Both the position numbers and the translations under genes were made by a program. A stretch of DNA of 64,000 bases from Myotis daubentonii (taxonomy: Eukaryota; Chordata; Mammalia; Chiroptera; Vespertilionidae), in NCBI RefSeq assembly GCF_963259705.1, contig NC_081844.1, forward strand, positions 45,460,001 to 45,524,000. Reading direction: 5' to 3'. Under the pieces are notes generated by a model, which worked only from the letters and a program-made list of their open reading frames with translations, did not search any database and was not told where the DNA came from. Below, in pieces: positions 42,701-55,485 of the stretch (position 1 is its first letter; each line of letters begins with the position of its first letter).

Positions 42701-42955
42701 GGAGACAAAGATAGAGAGGAAAAAAATTTAGAAAGAATAATAGATACTTTTTAGACTGATAAATAAATAACTCCTCAGATTGTAAAAGCACCTAAAATCC
42801 TCATCAGTAATTGGTCTTGAGATATATTGTAGAAAAACTAAACAACAAAGATGAAGATGAAAATATTAACATGAGCAGTGCTAAATCACAAATTATAAAT
42901 AATAAATCACAGAAATTAAAATTTGAAAGCAAATATCACAATAGCAAAAATTGAG
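39746..42955. other. Intergenic, nothing recognised (3.2 kb)
   Basis: Mostly unique-looking. No mobile element, splice-flanked exon or RNA gene recognised on either strand. Good candidate for conserved non-coding sequence, but this cannot be judged without alignment. Confidence 0.5.
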
Positions 42956-43150
42956 TACAGAAAAAAATATGATCCTGAAAATACTGAGAGAAAATAACTA
43001 TCAACCAAAAATATCCTTCAATAGTGCAGGTAAAATAAAGATATTCAACACAAGGATGATCTTTTATCACTGATAGAATTTTGCCAAAAGAACCATTAAT
43101 GAATGAAATATATTCAGAGAAAAACTGGACTCAGAAGAAATAGTTTTTAA
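42956..43150 (+). mobile_element. Old L1 ORF1 remnant
   Basis: AAATAACTATCAACCAAAAATATCC and AGGTAAAATAAAGATATTC correspond to the end of L1 ORF1 (YPAKLSF...GEIK region) in a heavily decayed copy. Confidence 0.5.
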
Positions 43151-43931
43151 AAAGCTGGTAAATATGTAAAATACAATAACAATTTAATTGTTATAAAAGC
43201 AAATTTAGAATTTTTAAATACAAAAGGGAACTAATATACCAGGAAAAAAATTATAATGAAGGTGGATCAAAATACTGTAAGTCTCTTGTGTAACTTAGGA
43301 GGAAAACAGATATTATTTAGAATGCAGTACAGGTACAAAAAATAAGCAAATGTAAAAATAAAAGAGAGTTTACATTACAAAGAGGTTTTAGTATTTAAGT
43401 GAGAAACAGGTTTTAGAAAGTCTGTTAGACCACAAATTGACGTTCCAGAAGAAAAGACACGATAAAGAAAACATTTGAAAAGAGTATTCAAGGGGGGATA
43501 AAATATTATAATTTGCATATTCAAGAAGTCAAATAAATAAAACCATATCCACATTGTGTGAAGCTATTATTATTCCTAAATATATCCTGCTCCTTCCTAA
43601 GGAGGACCAGTATTTCTTCTAATCAATAGTAAGCTTGACCATGTAATGTGCTTTAGTTTATGAAATGGAGGCAGAAGTGAATGGCTATTTTATAAGCTGA
43701 AGCCTCAAGAGATAGCACGTTGTGTTGGGCCTTCCTTCTCATCTGCCACGATTACTGAAAATCTGCCTGGATCCCAGACAAATGAAGACATGGAGCAAAG
43801 CCACAGTCAGCCCACAATGCACGTATGTGGCATAGGTGAGATATGAACCTTTGCTGCTGTAATCTATTGGTAAGTTTTGAAGCTTTTTTGTTAATGCAGT
43901 TTAAACTAGCTGTGCAGTTCTCTATGGGGAG

Positions 43932-44136
43932 TGATTTTTGCCCCCATGGGATATTTGTCAATGTCTAGGTCATTTTTGATTGACACAGTTGGGGGAGGGG
44001 GCAGTGGTGGTGCTGCTGGTATCTATTGGGTAGAGCCAGGAATTACTACTAAACATCCAGTAAGATAAAGGACAGCCTCAACAATAAGGAATTTTCCAGG
44101 CCAACATGTCAGTAGTGCTGAGGTTGAGAACCCTTG
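43932..44136 (+). mobile_element. MER20 (hAT-Charlie DNA transposon)
   Basis: TTTTTGCCCCCATGGG, GTCAATGTCTAGGTCATTTTTG, CTATTGGGTAGAGCCAGG and GTGCTGAGGTTGAGAACCC follow the MER20 consensus in order. Confidence 0.8.
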
Positions 44137-44214
44137 ACCTATCCTAATAGTTATATGCACAAAGACATTTTATAGTGAAACTGTAGTTCACCAAAGACAC
44201 AGAATTGTTAAAAG

Positions 44215-45000
44215 GAACCACAGGGAGTTGCCTGAATACAATCAAAGGAGTATCAATTGGACTGTCAGATAATTTTTTAATAGAAACCAGAAGACATGAA
44301 ATAATACTTTAAAATTATGAAAGAAAATAACTATGAACAAAGAGTTGTATAATCAACAAAACCATATTTTAGATATGAGAGCAAACGAATGGCATTTCCA
44401 TTTAAACAAAAACCAGGACAGTAAAGAGTAATCCTACCTGAAAGGCCTAATATGCAAAAACAGGTGATAAGCAATCAAAGCAGTAAATATGAAGGCATAT
44501 TTTAAAAAAATTGAGCATATAAAACAACTAGAGGCCTAGTGCATGAAATTTGTGCATGGGTAAGGTCCCTAGTGGCTGCTGGCTGCTGGACGGGGCCTCC
44601 TTTCATTCCGTGCTGCTCCCTGGTGGTCAGCGCACATCATAGAGAGCGATCGAACTCCTGGTCGGTCAAACTCCCAAGGGGACACTTTGCATATTAGGCT
44701 TATACATAGATAGATACCTTGTGGAGTCAAAATATGAAGATGAAAGTATAATGTTAATATCAGAATGAAATTTTCCTAGCTCCTTGTATTACTTGAAGTT
44801 TAGTATATTTTATTAGTGAAATTAAAATGTCTAAGGTCACTGAGCCTTAAAATATATAAAACCAATCTTGGCAGAAATATAAAAGAAATTAACAAGTCTA
44901 CACATCATAGTGGATTTTTACTACTATAGATGAACTCATATCACTACCTACACCCAAAGTATTTGCTGAAATGAGATTAAAAGCAAGTCTTGGTAAACTA
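44215..45000 (+). mobile_element. Old L1 ORF1/ORF2 remnants, interrupted by a Helitron
   Basis: GGACTGTCAGATAATTTTTTAATAGAAACC matches the LSADFSTET region of L1 ORF1. Further right (about 44885-44935) AGAAATTAACAAGTC and ATAGTGGATTTTT resemble the start of ORF2. Heavily decayed. Confidence 0.5.
44528..44710 (-). mobile_element. Non-autonomous Helitron (HeliBat type), antisense, 183 bp
   Basis: The reverse complement begins TCTATGTATAAGCCTAATATGC and ends GGCCTCTAG, flanked by A and T on that strand. Hairpin remnant GTGCATGAAATTTGTGCA at the 3' end. Inserted in old L1 sequence. Confidence 0.9.
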
Positions 45001-46189
45001 AAATGCAAGATAAGCTTCTTTTCACTACTGTAGTATACGCTTTTCAATCCAGGGACAGAAATTGGATTAACATCTAGAAGGAAAACTAAAATGCACATAC
45101 ATATATTAAAACATAACAAAGAAGACTTTGTATATTCATGTATTCATATTATGTCTGAGTTAGATTCTCATTACTATGTGTATTGATGTTGCCATGATTG
45201 TATCTAACATTAATAATTTTCTTGTATTCATTGGTAATGTGAGTTTATAAGCTAAACAAAACATTTTAACTTATTATCTATTATGTGACACAAATGTAAA
45301 TTTCATTATGTAAAATCACTGGGAACATAATTAGGTATACCAATTGCATACAAAACAAATGGAAATTTATATTCATTCACTATATATCATTCTACGCTTT
45401 AGCCAAAGGTGAGGAACAGCCAGATAGAGTTAAAGATTAAATTTATAATTGTGATGTATGGTTGCTAATTTTAATATCAAGGTCTGGGGAGAAAAGATAG
45501 AGAACAAATTAAAATTATAAAAAGAATATTAAACATGCAATTCTAGCAGGACACAAATTAGTTTCACAGAGTATTTTAATCTAGAGGTTAATGAGAATTT
45601 GTTGGACTAGTTTCCTTTATAAGATTAATAGCACTCATATATTTCTTATGCTCTTAATTTATTTTCCCATACACAGGTATTGCATATTTGATAAGTTGAC
45701 ACATTAGCTTTGTAGCTATTTTTCTCAGACATGTAGTCTAAATGTACTTTGTGAATTATAATAGCTCAACACACTGCTCATTATGTTTTAGTGCAGTATA
45801 AAAAAACAAAAACATTTTTCCTCCATAACTTGAAAAAGTTAAAGTAGAAAGTACTTTATTTGCTCTATATTTGAACCTAATAATCACTTCCTGAAATATT
45901 ACTCCATGTTTTTCTAAGTTTTACTTTGGATGGCAATTTGCACATAACAGACTTGCTTTGTATCATAAATTACTATTTCATATTCTATTTTCACACCTAA
46001 TTTGGTTTTTGGAAAAGCAGCAAGAGCTGAATTTAGCCAAGTCTTCAAAGTGGCTCCTATATAGCTTCTACAGCTCCATTTGCAAATATGTGTATACCAA
46101 CACTGAACTGTAGAAACGCTTGCATGCAGTTGTCAAAGAAGTAAATGAATTAGAACTGGCAGGAAAAAAACAAACCATAATCATATTAT
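45001..46189. other. Intergenic, nothing recognised
   Basis: Very AT-rich. Possibly more old L1, but I cannot support it. Confidence 0.45.
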
Positions 46190-46580
46190 TTCCCAAGAGT
46201 TTACCATACACTATATAAGTTTTTAAATGGTCACTCTGGCTGCTATCATGGTGAGAATGCAAGTAAAGAAAGGCAACTGGGACGCCAATTCTAAAGCTGC
46301 TGCTAGGGTTCAGGTGAGAGATGGTGGTGGCTTTGATACTTTGAAAGTGTGACCAGAGGAAGCCTCTCTTAAGGGTCAATGTTTGAGATGAAACAAAAAA
46401 GGTGAGATACATGTCAAGCCAGGAAAAGAACCTTCCAAGCAGATGTATATACAGGCAGGTGGTGGAGAGCTAGATTATGAGTGGTCCAGGGAAAGGCTAG
46501 AGAAGTGCACAAGAGCCATATCATGTCTGTCCTTGCTAACCCTCTGAGGGGTTTGAGATGCAATTGGAAGCCATTTCAGA
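46190..46580 (+). repeat. Ancient LINE-like repeat, family uncertain
   Basis: GGTCACTCTGGCTGCTATCATG, CAGGTGAGAGATGGTGGTGG, GAACCTTCCAAGCAGATG and ATTGGAAGCCATTTCAG follow the same mammal-wide repeat as 14200-14700. The open frame 46068-46412 (minus) is its shadow. Confidence 0.55.
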
Positions 46581-47204
46581 TCACAGCCCATGGCCCACAC
46601 AAGTAGACAATTATAATAGGAACAGAATGAAAGAAGGGCCAAAGAGAAGTACAAGCAACCCACTGTTGCACCAGAGAGGGAAGAACTATCTATTTGACTT
46701 TGGCATGGGCATAAATCTTTTTGAAAAAAGAAAGCATTTATGCCTGGCAGGATGAGTATAATTTCAGTGGATAGGAAAGGAGATGAGTACTTTCCACACT
46801 TTTTAGGCTAATAACTAGTTCCAATAAAAAGTTGGCTATTGGGTAATGTATTACATTTTATTAAACAAATATTCTACGACCCTAAATAAACATATTTCCT
46901 CTTCCAGAAAAAAGTGAAGTTAAGATGTGTTAAATTAGCCCTCAGCCACTTCTATGTTCATAGATGATATATGACCACCTTAGAAAAACTCTGATGACAA
47001 CAATCATATTTATGTTTAATTTGAGAATTAATTTGTATAAGCATAATAAGGAAAATCAGTTAAGTTTTCAAAAAAGTTGATGTACCATTTTTGTTTTGGG
47101 GGCTCAATTACAGAGTGGTAAGCACAATTGATTGGTGAAGCTAACAACATTTTGTTGACATACAGTATAACAATAATTATTGTTATAAAAATAATTCAAC
47201 AACA

Positions 47205-47340
47205 AATACCTGCTAAATAAATGCTTTACATGCACCATCTTGTACTTCAGTATAATCCTTTGAAATATTGTCTCCAATTTATAGATGAGTCCACTGAGGC
47301 TCAGTGAAGTTCAGGCCACATTCAAAGACATTCATCTGTG
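47205..47340 (-). repeat. MIR SINE
   Basis: Contains GATGAGTCCACTGAGGCTCAG and GCTTTACATGCACCATC, the reverse complement of MIR. Confidence 0.75.
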
Positions 47341-47355
47341 AAATTGCTAAACTGG

Positions 47356-47574
47356 CCCTAGCTGGTTTGGCTCAGTGGATAGAGTATTGGCCTGTGGACT
47401 GAAGGGTCCCAGGTTCAATTCCAGTCAAGGGCACATATGCCCAGGTTATGAGCTCGATCCCCAGTAGGGGGCATGCAGGAGGCAGCCAATCAATGATTCT
47501 CTCTCATCATTGATGTTTCTATCTCCCTTTTCCTCTCCCTTCCTCTCTGAAATCAATAAAAATATGTATACAAA
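47356..47574 (+). mobile_element. Ves-type SINE
   Basis: CCCTAGCTGGTTTGGCTCAG head, CATCATTGATGTTTC and an AATAAAAATATG tail. Flanked by a perfect 15-bp duplication, AAATTGCTAAACTGG (47341-47355 and 47575-47589), created at the end of a MIR. Confidence 0.95.
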
Positions 47575-47589
47575 AAATTGCTAAACTGG

Positions 47590-48354
47590 AGTAACACAAA
47601 GTTTAGCTGGCCAAGTCTTTGGCCAAGTCTTATTATAGTTTACTAACAAAGTCACTGTTTTACTGACTTTAGAAGAACTCTTCTTTTGAATTCTGCCTAT
47701 TATTAACCAGATATTTCAAGACCCATTTGACCTCTTTTCCTGGGATAAATTTTATTTTTTAGACATTTCAAACAGGGCTGAAATTTCCACCAAATAGATG
47801 GGTATAGCATCTTAACATAACCAGAATTGTGTTTTCAGGGGCTAATTTAATCTTTTCATAAGTGCTTTCCCTTTTGGTACATATTGCTCCATTATGGAAA
47901 AAGAATCCGGCCCTGTTGTATAGTCGTTTAAAAGCCAGCCGCATGCTATTTTACCAGAAGCCTTTGTAGGATGTTTGTTTCATTACTTTCAGATTAGCTG
48001 ATCAACAACCTGCAACTCAACATTCAATTTTGTTCCCTGTGAAAATGTTCAGGCTAATAGGTTTCATACGTTGTTGTTCAATTTATCTGCCTATTAGAAG
48101 AAGTCATTAGGTAGAGAAACCAGCTTTTAGAAATAATGAGTTTTTCATTTACTGGTACAGGAATTTTCTTTAAAAAGGCATCATTAATCATGTAGTTAAA
48201 CCACTAATTAAAAATGTTTTACTTTGATTTGCTTTATTTTCCTGAACTACATTAAATACCAGTCTGTCATATGGATGGCATGCAAAGATCAAAGACCTCT
48301 GTGCTCCCATTTGTCATTAAAAATTTAATAATTGCACTTATTTCATTGCATGTG
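47590..48354. other. Intergenic, nothing recognised
   Basis: AT-rich, unique-looking. Confidence 0.5.
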
Positions 48355-48408
48355 CTTGTGTGTGTGTGCATGTGCATGTGAGAGAGAGACAGAGAGAGAG
48401 GGATATAT
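48355..48408. repeat. Mixed (GT)n/(GA)n/(AT)n simple repeat
   Basis: Runs of TG, then GA, then TA directly before the antisense Helitron. Confidence 0.85.
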
Positions 48409-48413
48409 ATAAT

Positions 48414-48767
48414 CTAGAGGCCTGGTGCGTAAAAATTCATGCACTTGGGCGGGCTGGGGGAAAGGGGAGTCCCTCAGCCTGGCCTGTGCCCTCTCACAGT
48501 CCAGGACCCCTCAGGGGATGTTCTACTGATGGGTTAGGCCCACTCCCCGCAGGGAACGGGCCTAAGCCTCAGTCTGGCTTCCCTCTGCGGGAGGTGATGA
48601 GGCTGATCAGGGGAAGGTGTGTGCTGCCCCCATCACCCCGCCGCTGCTGCGGCCGCCCTTGGCCCTCACAGCTGCCAGGGCTTTGTCCGGAAGGACATCC
48701 AAAGGAAGTCTGGAAGGACATTTGGCTGTCCAGTCTAATTAGCATATTATGCTTTTATTATTATAGA
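48414..48767 (-). mobile_element. Non-autonomous Helitron (HeliBat type), antisense, 354 bp
   Basis: The reverse complement begins TCTATAATAATAAAAGC with GCTAATTAGAC, and ends GGCCTCTAG. Its 5' flank is A as expected; the base after its 3' end is A, where T is usual. GC-rich interior. A 143-codon open frame across it (48360-48791) is incidental. Confidence 0.9.
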
Positions 48768-49069
48768 TATCACTCAAGCACATGTGTGTAATACTTTCTA
48801 CTAATAGAAAAGCCACCTTTCAAAATATGTTAGATAGGTCAACTATAGAAACCAACTATCTAAAAATAAAAATTGTATCAAATGTAAATGTTTACCTTAT
48901 AGTTGCTATAATTTTATTTTTACTTGTTGGTGTCATTTTGTTGGTTTAAATAAATAAAAAAGTTTATCTATAAACATTCTAGTAGATATGGGTAGTTTGA
49001 GGAGAACTAAAATGTTCTAGTTCTTCTTTTTTAGTAAATTTTTGAGCATCTCTAAATGATAAGAAACAG

Positions 49070-49240
49070 CATATTTTGTGGATAAAGCAACAGAATAGAA
49101 GCTAAGAGACTTCTACTTTGTCTTCAATCTGCCACTCACTTGCTATGCCATGCAAATCACCAAAACTCTTTTCCCCCAAACTTTCTACAGTTGAAAAATG
49201 ACTAAGTTAAAGCTAACAATTTTATGTTTTCCTCTAGTCT
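49070..49240 (+). repeat. MIR SINE, diverged
   Basis: GCCACTCACTTGCTATGCCATGC and ACAGTTGAAAAATGACTAAG follow the MIR core. Confidence 0.6.
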
Positions 49241-51009
49241 AATGTACTATGATGTTAAACTATCATTTTATTTTTAGGTGAAGAAACAAAATTTCCATAA
49301 CTTTGATGAACAAAATGTATTTTTTTTCCTTATATGTATTGCTTACTTGTAATGTTTTATATTTGTTATTTAATTTGAAGGTTTTGAACAACTGGATTCA
49401 AATCCTACATTGAATAAAAAATGAAAAGGACAAATGCCTTAATATCACCTTTTTCTTTCTTAAAGATGAGAATGTATGACAATGTAGCAGATATTTTACA
49501 TAAACTAAAGATAAAGGCAAATACATTATGTTTCCTTAATAGTGGACTGCATGGCAGGGTCAATACAACTTTTGACATTTGCTAGAATGGCATATGCAAT
49601 TCAAAGTAGAACTGTATTTTTATTCCCTTTTTTGCATCAAAGATGAGAGCAGTAAAGAAATTTGAATGAAGCTATAAACAGATTATCTACCTAGCTCTAA
49701 TTTATTTTAAAATGTTACATATTTTTAATTTAGTAGTTAGGTTGATAGCTAAATTGCCATTAGCAGGTACTAATTAAATAAACCATGGAAACAAGTGATA
49801 CAAGGAAGTTGACAGGGCCATTCTACACAACAATACACCAGAGATGTCTGTTTAATTTTTTCTTTCCTTTTTTTTTCTGAAAATTTTAAGTGTAGTGTAA
49901 TAAGCATGGGTTGTGACACCAGGGCTGGTTCTAGGTGGCATCCTGTGCTCCAGGTGTCTACCCACAAATGGTTTTTGGGCTGAGTATTTGTTTTTTACTT
50001 GGTACCTTGCTCACATTACAAATAACTTGTTAAGCTCTGAAAAATGTTATTTTAAAAATAAGACACCTTCTATTTAATTAAAGAAACATTGTCCATTAGT
50101 GTGTGCATATTTATAACAACTACAGGTAATAGACACAGAAATTCTGATATAAGCTTTCCATTTTTCTGCATTAAGGACCTAAATAAAAAAGTGTGAGCCA
50201 GGGTTGCTGGGAGATAAGCTTTGCTAGGTTGCTCTTTGCCTATACGATCAAGATTTTTCTTGTGCCTGTGTGTTTGGAGACCACTTTTTTAGATCAAAGT
50301 TCTAGAGGTTCTGTCTCTGCTTGCACATCTGCTCCAGTGAGCAGGCTCGGAGGGCTGCTTCCTCTGATCATTCCTGTACTCTGTACCCCTCACCTCAGCA
50401 CTCCTTTTCCCCCTCATTTGTGAGGAACTGAGACTTGTAGTGAGTCTTTGGGGTCTAATCACTTTAAACGTTGGTCTTCATTTTGCTCTATTTCATTCGT
50501 AGCTGTTAACTAACATTGTGCCTTATTGGTATCCTCTAATTTAGAACAGGACAAAGAGGAATATTTTATACATTTTTCTTGGTAACGTGACTTCCCAGGT
50601 GAGATGTGAGCCATTGAACAGAGTGGCACATTCCATGATGCAGCATCAAACTTTCTGTGACACCAATTTTAGGAACGCTTCCACTAGAGACTAAAAGACA
50701 TTTACAAAATTACTATTTGGCCTCAATTTGCTTATATTGAAAGAAAACTTAGTAAAACTTGGTCGTTAGAGCAATTCTTTCTTTTGTTCTGACGGAAAGA
50801 AAAGAACCAGAAGTTCAACTAGCATTGACACCCATTAGGTAGTGTAATGAATCTACACACTTGTTCATCTGGAAGTTGAATGGATGTGACTTAATGATGA
50901 CACTCTCCATGCTCATAATTTAAAATTATATGTGACATATTTCTAATTATTGGGAAATTTGTTTATGATATTATTTCCTCTACATTCAGTTTTTTATGTT
51001 TTTATCAAT
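49241..51009. other. Intergenic, nothing recognised
   Basis: AT-rich, no gene or repeat recognised. Confidence 0.5.
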
Positions 51010-51595
51010 ACTTTTAAAATTAACTTTTTTATTTTGAGATGATTGAATATTTACATACAATTGTAAGAAATAATGCAGGGTGATCCTATACACCATTTAC
51101 CCAGTTTCTCCTGATGGCAGTAGCATTTGGGAAAAGAGAGCACATTATCACACCAGGAAATTGGAATCAATACAGTCAAGATACAGAACATTGCCATCAC
51201 CACAAATATTCCCCCCATTGTCCTTTTATAATCACACCACTTTCTTCCAGCTCACCTCTTCCTCATCCTTAACCCATGGAAGTTACCAATCTGTTCTCCA
51301 TTTTTCTATATATATATTTCAAGCATGCAATACAAGTGTAATCATATAACATACAACCTTTTGGGGCTAGCTTTGTTCACTCAGCATGTTTCTATGAAGA
51401 TTCATAGAGGTTGATGTGTATATCAATAGTTTTTTTTATTGCTAAGTAGAATGTTATGGTATAGATATACTGCTGTTAATTTAACTACTCACCCATTGAA
51501 GACAATTGGATTGTTTCCAGTTTTGCGGTATTATGAGGAAAGCTGCTGTGAACATTTGTGGACAGGTTTTTGTGTAGCGTGCCTTTGTTTGTCTG
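51010..51595 (-). mobile_element. Old L1 3' region, antisense
   Basis: GTAAGAAATAATGCAGGGTG, CATTGCCATCACCACAAATATTC, GCTTTGTTCACTCAGCATG and GCTGCTGTGAACATTTGTGG follow old antisense L1 order. Confidence 0.75.
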
Positions 51596-52609
51596 GGACA
51601 AGTGCTCTAGAGTGCACTTATTGATTGCATGGCGGTTGAATGTGATCGTCAGATGCTATCCCTGGCTCTGTCTTACCAAGCCAGCTGCACTGAAGTAAAG
51701 AAGGCTGTGAGAAAACACACACAAGAACAAGTAGAGAAAGATCCAAAAGAACAAATCAACTGACCTCCAGCAGTTTTATTATTTTCTCCCTTCTCTGTTC
51801 CCCTTGGTTACCTATCTGTGTGACCTTGAGGACTGTACATTTTCTTTGAAAACAGAACATGCCCTCTTGAGTCCTCTGGGATAGATGGGAGAGAGTAATG
51901 CATCGAACTCCTGTGGATAGCAAGCCCTGTTACCAAGAAAGCTAGAGATCATCTCAGTCAACCTCCTAATCTAATAAATGAGGCTAGAGGTTTGGAGAGT
52001 TTTACATACTTTTCTGGGTTCACAAAGGCATTTTAAATGTAATTCTCCATGTTGCTCAATTCTGTTATTTTCCCCCAAATTTTTTGACTCATTCCCTAAC
52101 TGAGGCTCAGTTCTTTCAGGGCTATAAGGTCAAGATCATTAACATTATGTTTTAAGTTTCTAAGAGAAGCCATGGAATTCCAGCCTTTCATAAAGAAGGG
52201 AGGAAATAGGATGACTTACAAAGTTATTTTCCAGTTAAAACCATCCTGTTCTACCATTCAAACACTAAGTAAGTTGCTGAGTATATCAATAGCTAAAGGT
52301 GTGTTCCTTCAGGAGGTCGGGAGCCCACTTCTTGGTTCAGAGCAGTTACTAAGTCATCCTGCATTTTCTTCTCAGAGGTACTTTGGAATTCAGACTTTTC
52401 CTTTTTCCTCTGCTTTGTTTTTATGAGTTTTTTTTTCTCTCTCTTAAGACTTGCCAGAGAGAAAATGGTCTTTACAAACAAAAACAAACATATATTTTAT
52501 TCTTAATTATAATGAGGCAAATATTGGATAAGAGGAAAACAAAATAATAATTCTGGACAAGTTACAAATGGTTTATAAATTCAGTAGAGTCCTCAACATC
52601 ACAGTCCAG
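51596..52609. other. Intergenic, nothing recognised
   Basis: No recognised repeat or gene. Confidence 0.5.
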
Positions 52610-52770
52610 TGATTCTCAAGACCTAGTGTACGTGAGACTCACCTGGAGTGCTTGTGAGAAGTTTAGCCTTTGACCACTTCTAGAAAGTCTGAGACCCGGA
52701 AATGTGCATTTTAAGTGAGAACTCCTCCTCACTAACCTCACTGTGGCCAGTGGTTGTTCTCTAGATAAGA
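52610..52770 (+). mobile_element. MER5A-like hAT-Charlie fragment
   Basis: CAGTGATTCTCAAGACCTAG, GACTCACCTGGAGTGCTTGTG and GAAATGTGCATTTTAAG follow MER5A in order. Diverged. Confidence 0.6.
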
Positions 52771-54955
52771 CTCTGAAACAATTTTGAGAAACAATCTTTT
52801 TATATATTAGTTGAAATCCCCTCTCCAACAAGGATTATATTTTAAGCTACCTAGTATGTGATATGGCTCATATGCTAACCTCCAGGTAGGCTTGGGTCGC
52901 CATGTAGTTATCTACATGGTCTGATGTAATTCTCAGTCCCTTCCAAAGCCTTCTTTAAATTACTCCTCTGGTTATTGTATTTGTTATTATAATCAAATTT
53001 TGGATTTTTTCCCCAAGCAGATCATTCACCATTTTAATTTACTTGCCTCACATCATCTACTACTTCAATTTGTTTATGAAGAACTTGAAAAAGGTGATCT
53101 ATAAATATCCTCTTTTCCTTATAACACTGTAGTTCTAGGATTCTAGTGAGTCAATTTTAAAAAAAGAATGATAGAGTTGAGAGTGATGAAAGAGATTTGA
53201 CATAAGTAGCAGGTCAGGAATTTCCAGTTCTATAAGAAGAGTAAGAAGCACACATACATAGGGATATTGTTTCAGAAATAGGGAAATCTGGTTTTACTCC
53301 ATCAGTAGCCCATTATTATTGCTATGTCATTGATTACCCATATCAGAGTTACCTTTTGAATAATGAGATAGAGCATTGATGCATGAGAGTATATTTGTAG
53401 AAAACATTTTTTATGATTTATTTTTTTAAACTTCGAATCTATGTGAGTAGAATATGGAGTTACACAGATAGTGCAGATTTATAGATTGGGAAATAAAGAC
53501 ACAGATGACAAAATACACTAGCATAACTAAAATTGGAACTCAAACTCTGAGTGTTTATAGTCTGGAAGGATATTTTCAGGTGTCCTGATGGAATACTGAA
53601 TGAGGTTACAGTGGTTCCCCAGGACAGTTTGGATATGTGTGTGGATGGAGAAGGAGTAGATTGTTCTGCAATAGTATCTGGAAGGTACTATTTGCATGTA
53701 GTGCATGGACTCAGCCAAATGTCCCGCAGCGGTCCAAATACCTTGCACATCTAAGGATTGCACCATTCCTGGAGCTACTCATGTCCTCACTGCGAAACAT
53801 TGCAAGGGGTTAGAAGTGTTTCCATCCACAGATGGACTTTCTTGCTCTGGTTCTAAAATGAATCATGTCTTTCAAAGTTTGTTGCCTACTATGAAAAATA
53901 TAAGTGACATATTATGTTTTTGTTAGACCAACATTGTATGCTCTATTTCACTTCACCATTGTGACTCAAAGGAAATACTCTATTAAATCCACATTACATT
54001 GGCTTCTTAGTCTTTTGAAACTACAAATAGAGTCAATTCATTTTTACTTTTTGAATACGTGTTGCAATACATTTTTCTTGTTAGTGAGTTAGCTTCACAG
54101 TGCTGATATGAGAATTTAAGGAACTATGGACATAGTCACAGTAAAGTATCACAGGTATTTAAGTTAGATGTGAATTTCAAATGACAAAAACAACAGAAAA
54201 TAGAGTAACTAATGATCACCACCAAGTATTTGGCTAATGTTATTAAATTTTAATAAAAATGTATCTTTAATAAAATAAATTTTGGGTTCTCAAGTGCTAT
54301 AATGGGCTGATACTATGTAGCTCTTATACATATTGTTATAGATAACAGAAAATTTATAATATTCCTTCTAGAATCTGGTAGAAACACACATATTAGCAGG
54401 TATAAGATCACAACACTATACACAGTTTTCTTATAATATAAAATAGCTGAATAAAGACACAGAAATATAGTAGCATGCCCCATTGCAGTGTAATTCCTGC
54501 TCGAAATGTTAAATAGAAAACAAACCTGACTATTTTCACTCAAGTAATATTTTTCTTGAGGAAAGAGATGTGCAGAATCTCTTCCTATTTTCAATAAAGC
54601 AAAAAATGTGTATTAAGAACTTATTATTTATTTAAAAATATTCAAAACTGGTGAAAAGCACAAATTATTGTTAGAATCTTGAGTTATCCCATTTTAAGAG
54701 TCAAAAGTCATAATACTATACCTAAACCATTCTCTCTTTTTACTATTGATTTTACTCTCTGTACCCACCATCACTTTACTTTTCACCCCATGTATTTAGT
54801 GACAATAATGACTTCTGTAGCATTAGGAAGCAGCTGAAACCTCTAAAACAAAAACAAATGTATTAAAAAGCATAATCTATATATGCAAACATGTTATATT
54901 GGTACTATATATATTGTGTTTGAGATACTGTGTGGGGTAATGGGGAATGAAATAG
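52771..54955. other. Intergenic, nothing recognised
   Basis: AT-rich, 2.2 kb with no recognised family or gene. Confidence 0.5.
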
Positions 54956-55425
54956 TTTGACAGTTTCTTTAAAAAGCTAAACTGATGATGAGACTTAGCA
55001 ATTGCACTCTTGAGCATTCATCCCAGAGACATAAAAATCTATGTCCACACAAAATATTCATCCAAGATGTTTATAGAAGCTTCATTTGCAATGATCAAAA
55101 ATTAGAAATAGCTTATATGTTCTTCAGTGGAGGAATGATTAAACAAAGTGTGGTGCATCCATACCATAGGATACTGCTCAGCACTATAGAGGAATAAGCC
55201 ATTAACAATGCAACAATTTGGATGAATTTCAACGGAATTATTCCAAATGAAAAAAATAAAAACCTCTCTTAAAAAGGTCACATACTCTATGATTCTGTTT
55301 ATATAACATTCTTGAAATAGCAAAATTATATACTTGAAGAACCAATTAGTGGGTGTCAGATTAGAAGAGGTGAGGAGAAGGGGCTAAATGTGTCAATAAA
55401 AGGGTAGCATGAGGGAGATGTAAAA
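54956..55425 (+). mobile_element. Old L1 ORF2 C-terminus and 3' region
   Basis: CACTCTTGAGCATTCATCCC, GTCCACACAAAATATTCATC, CAGTGGAGGAATGATTAAAC and GAGGAATAAGCCATTAACAATGC match the end of ORF2 and its 3' UTR. Broken by stops. Confidence 0.8.
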
Positions 55426-55439
55426 TGCGCGTGCGCGCG

Positions 55440-55482
<43 letters not shown>
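55426..55482. repeat. (GC)n-(AC)n alternating repeat
   Basis: About 24 bp of alternating GC followed by about 34 bp of AC. Alternating purine-pyrimidine throughout, so Z-DNA formation is plausible. It lies at the end of the L1 fragment. Confidence 0.95.

Positions 55483-55485
<3 letters not shown>

Noticed and set aside
48360..48791. 143-codon plus-strand frame rich in Gly/Pro
   Set aside because: Crosses a simple repeat and the GC-rich interior of an antisense Helitron.
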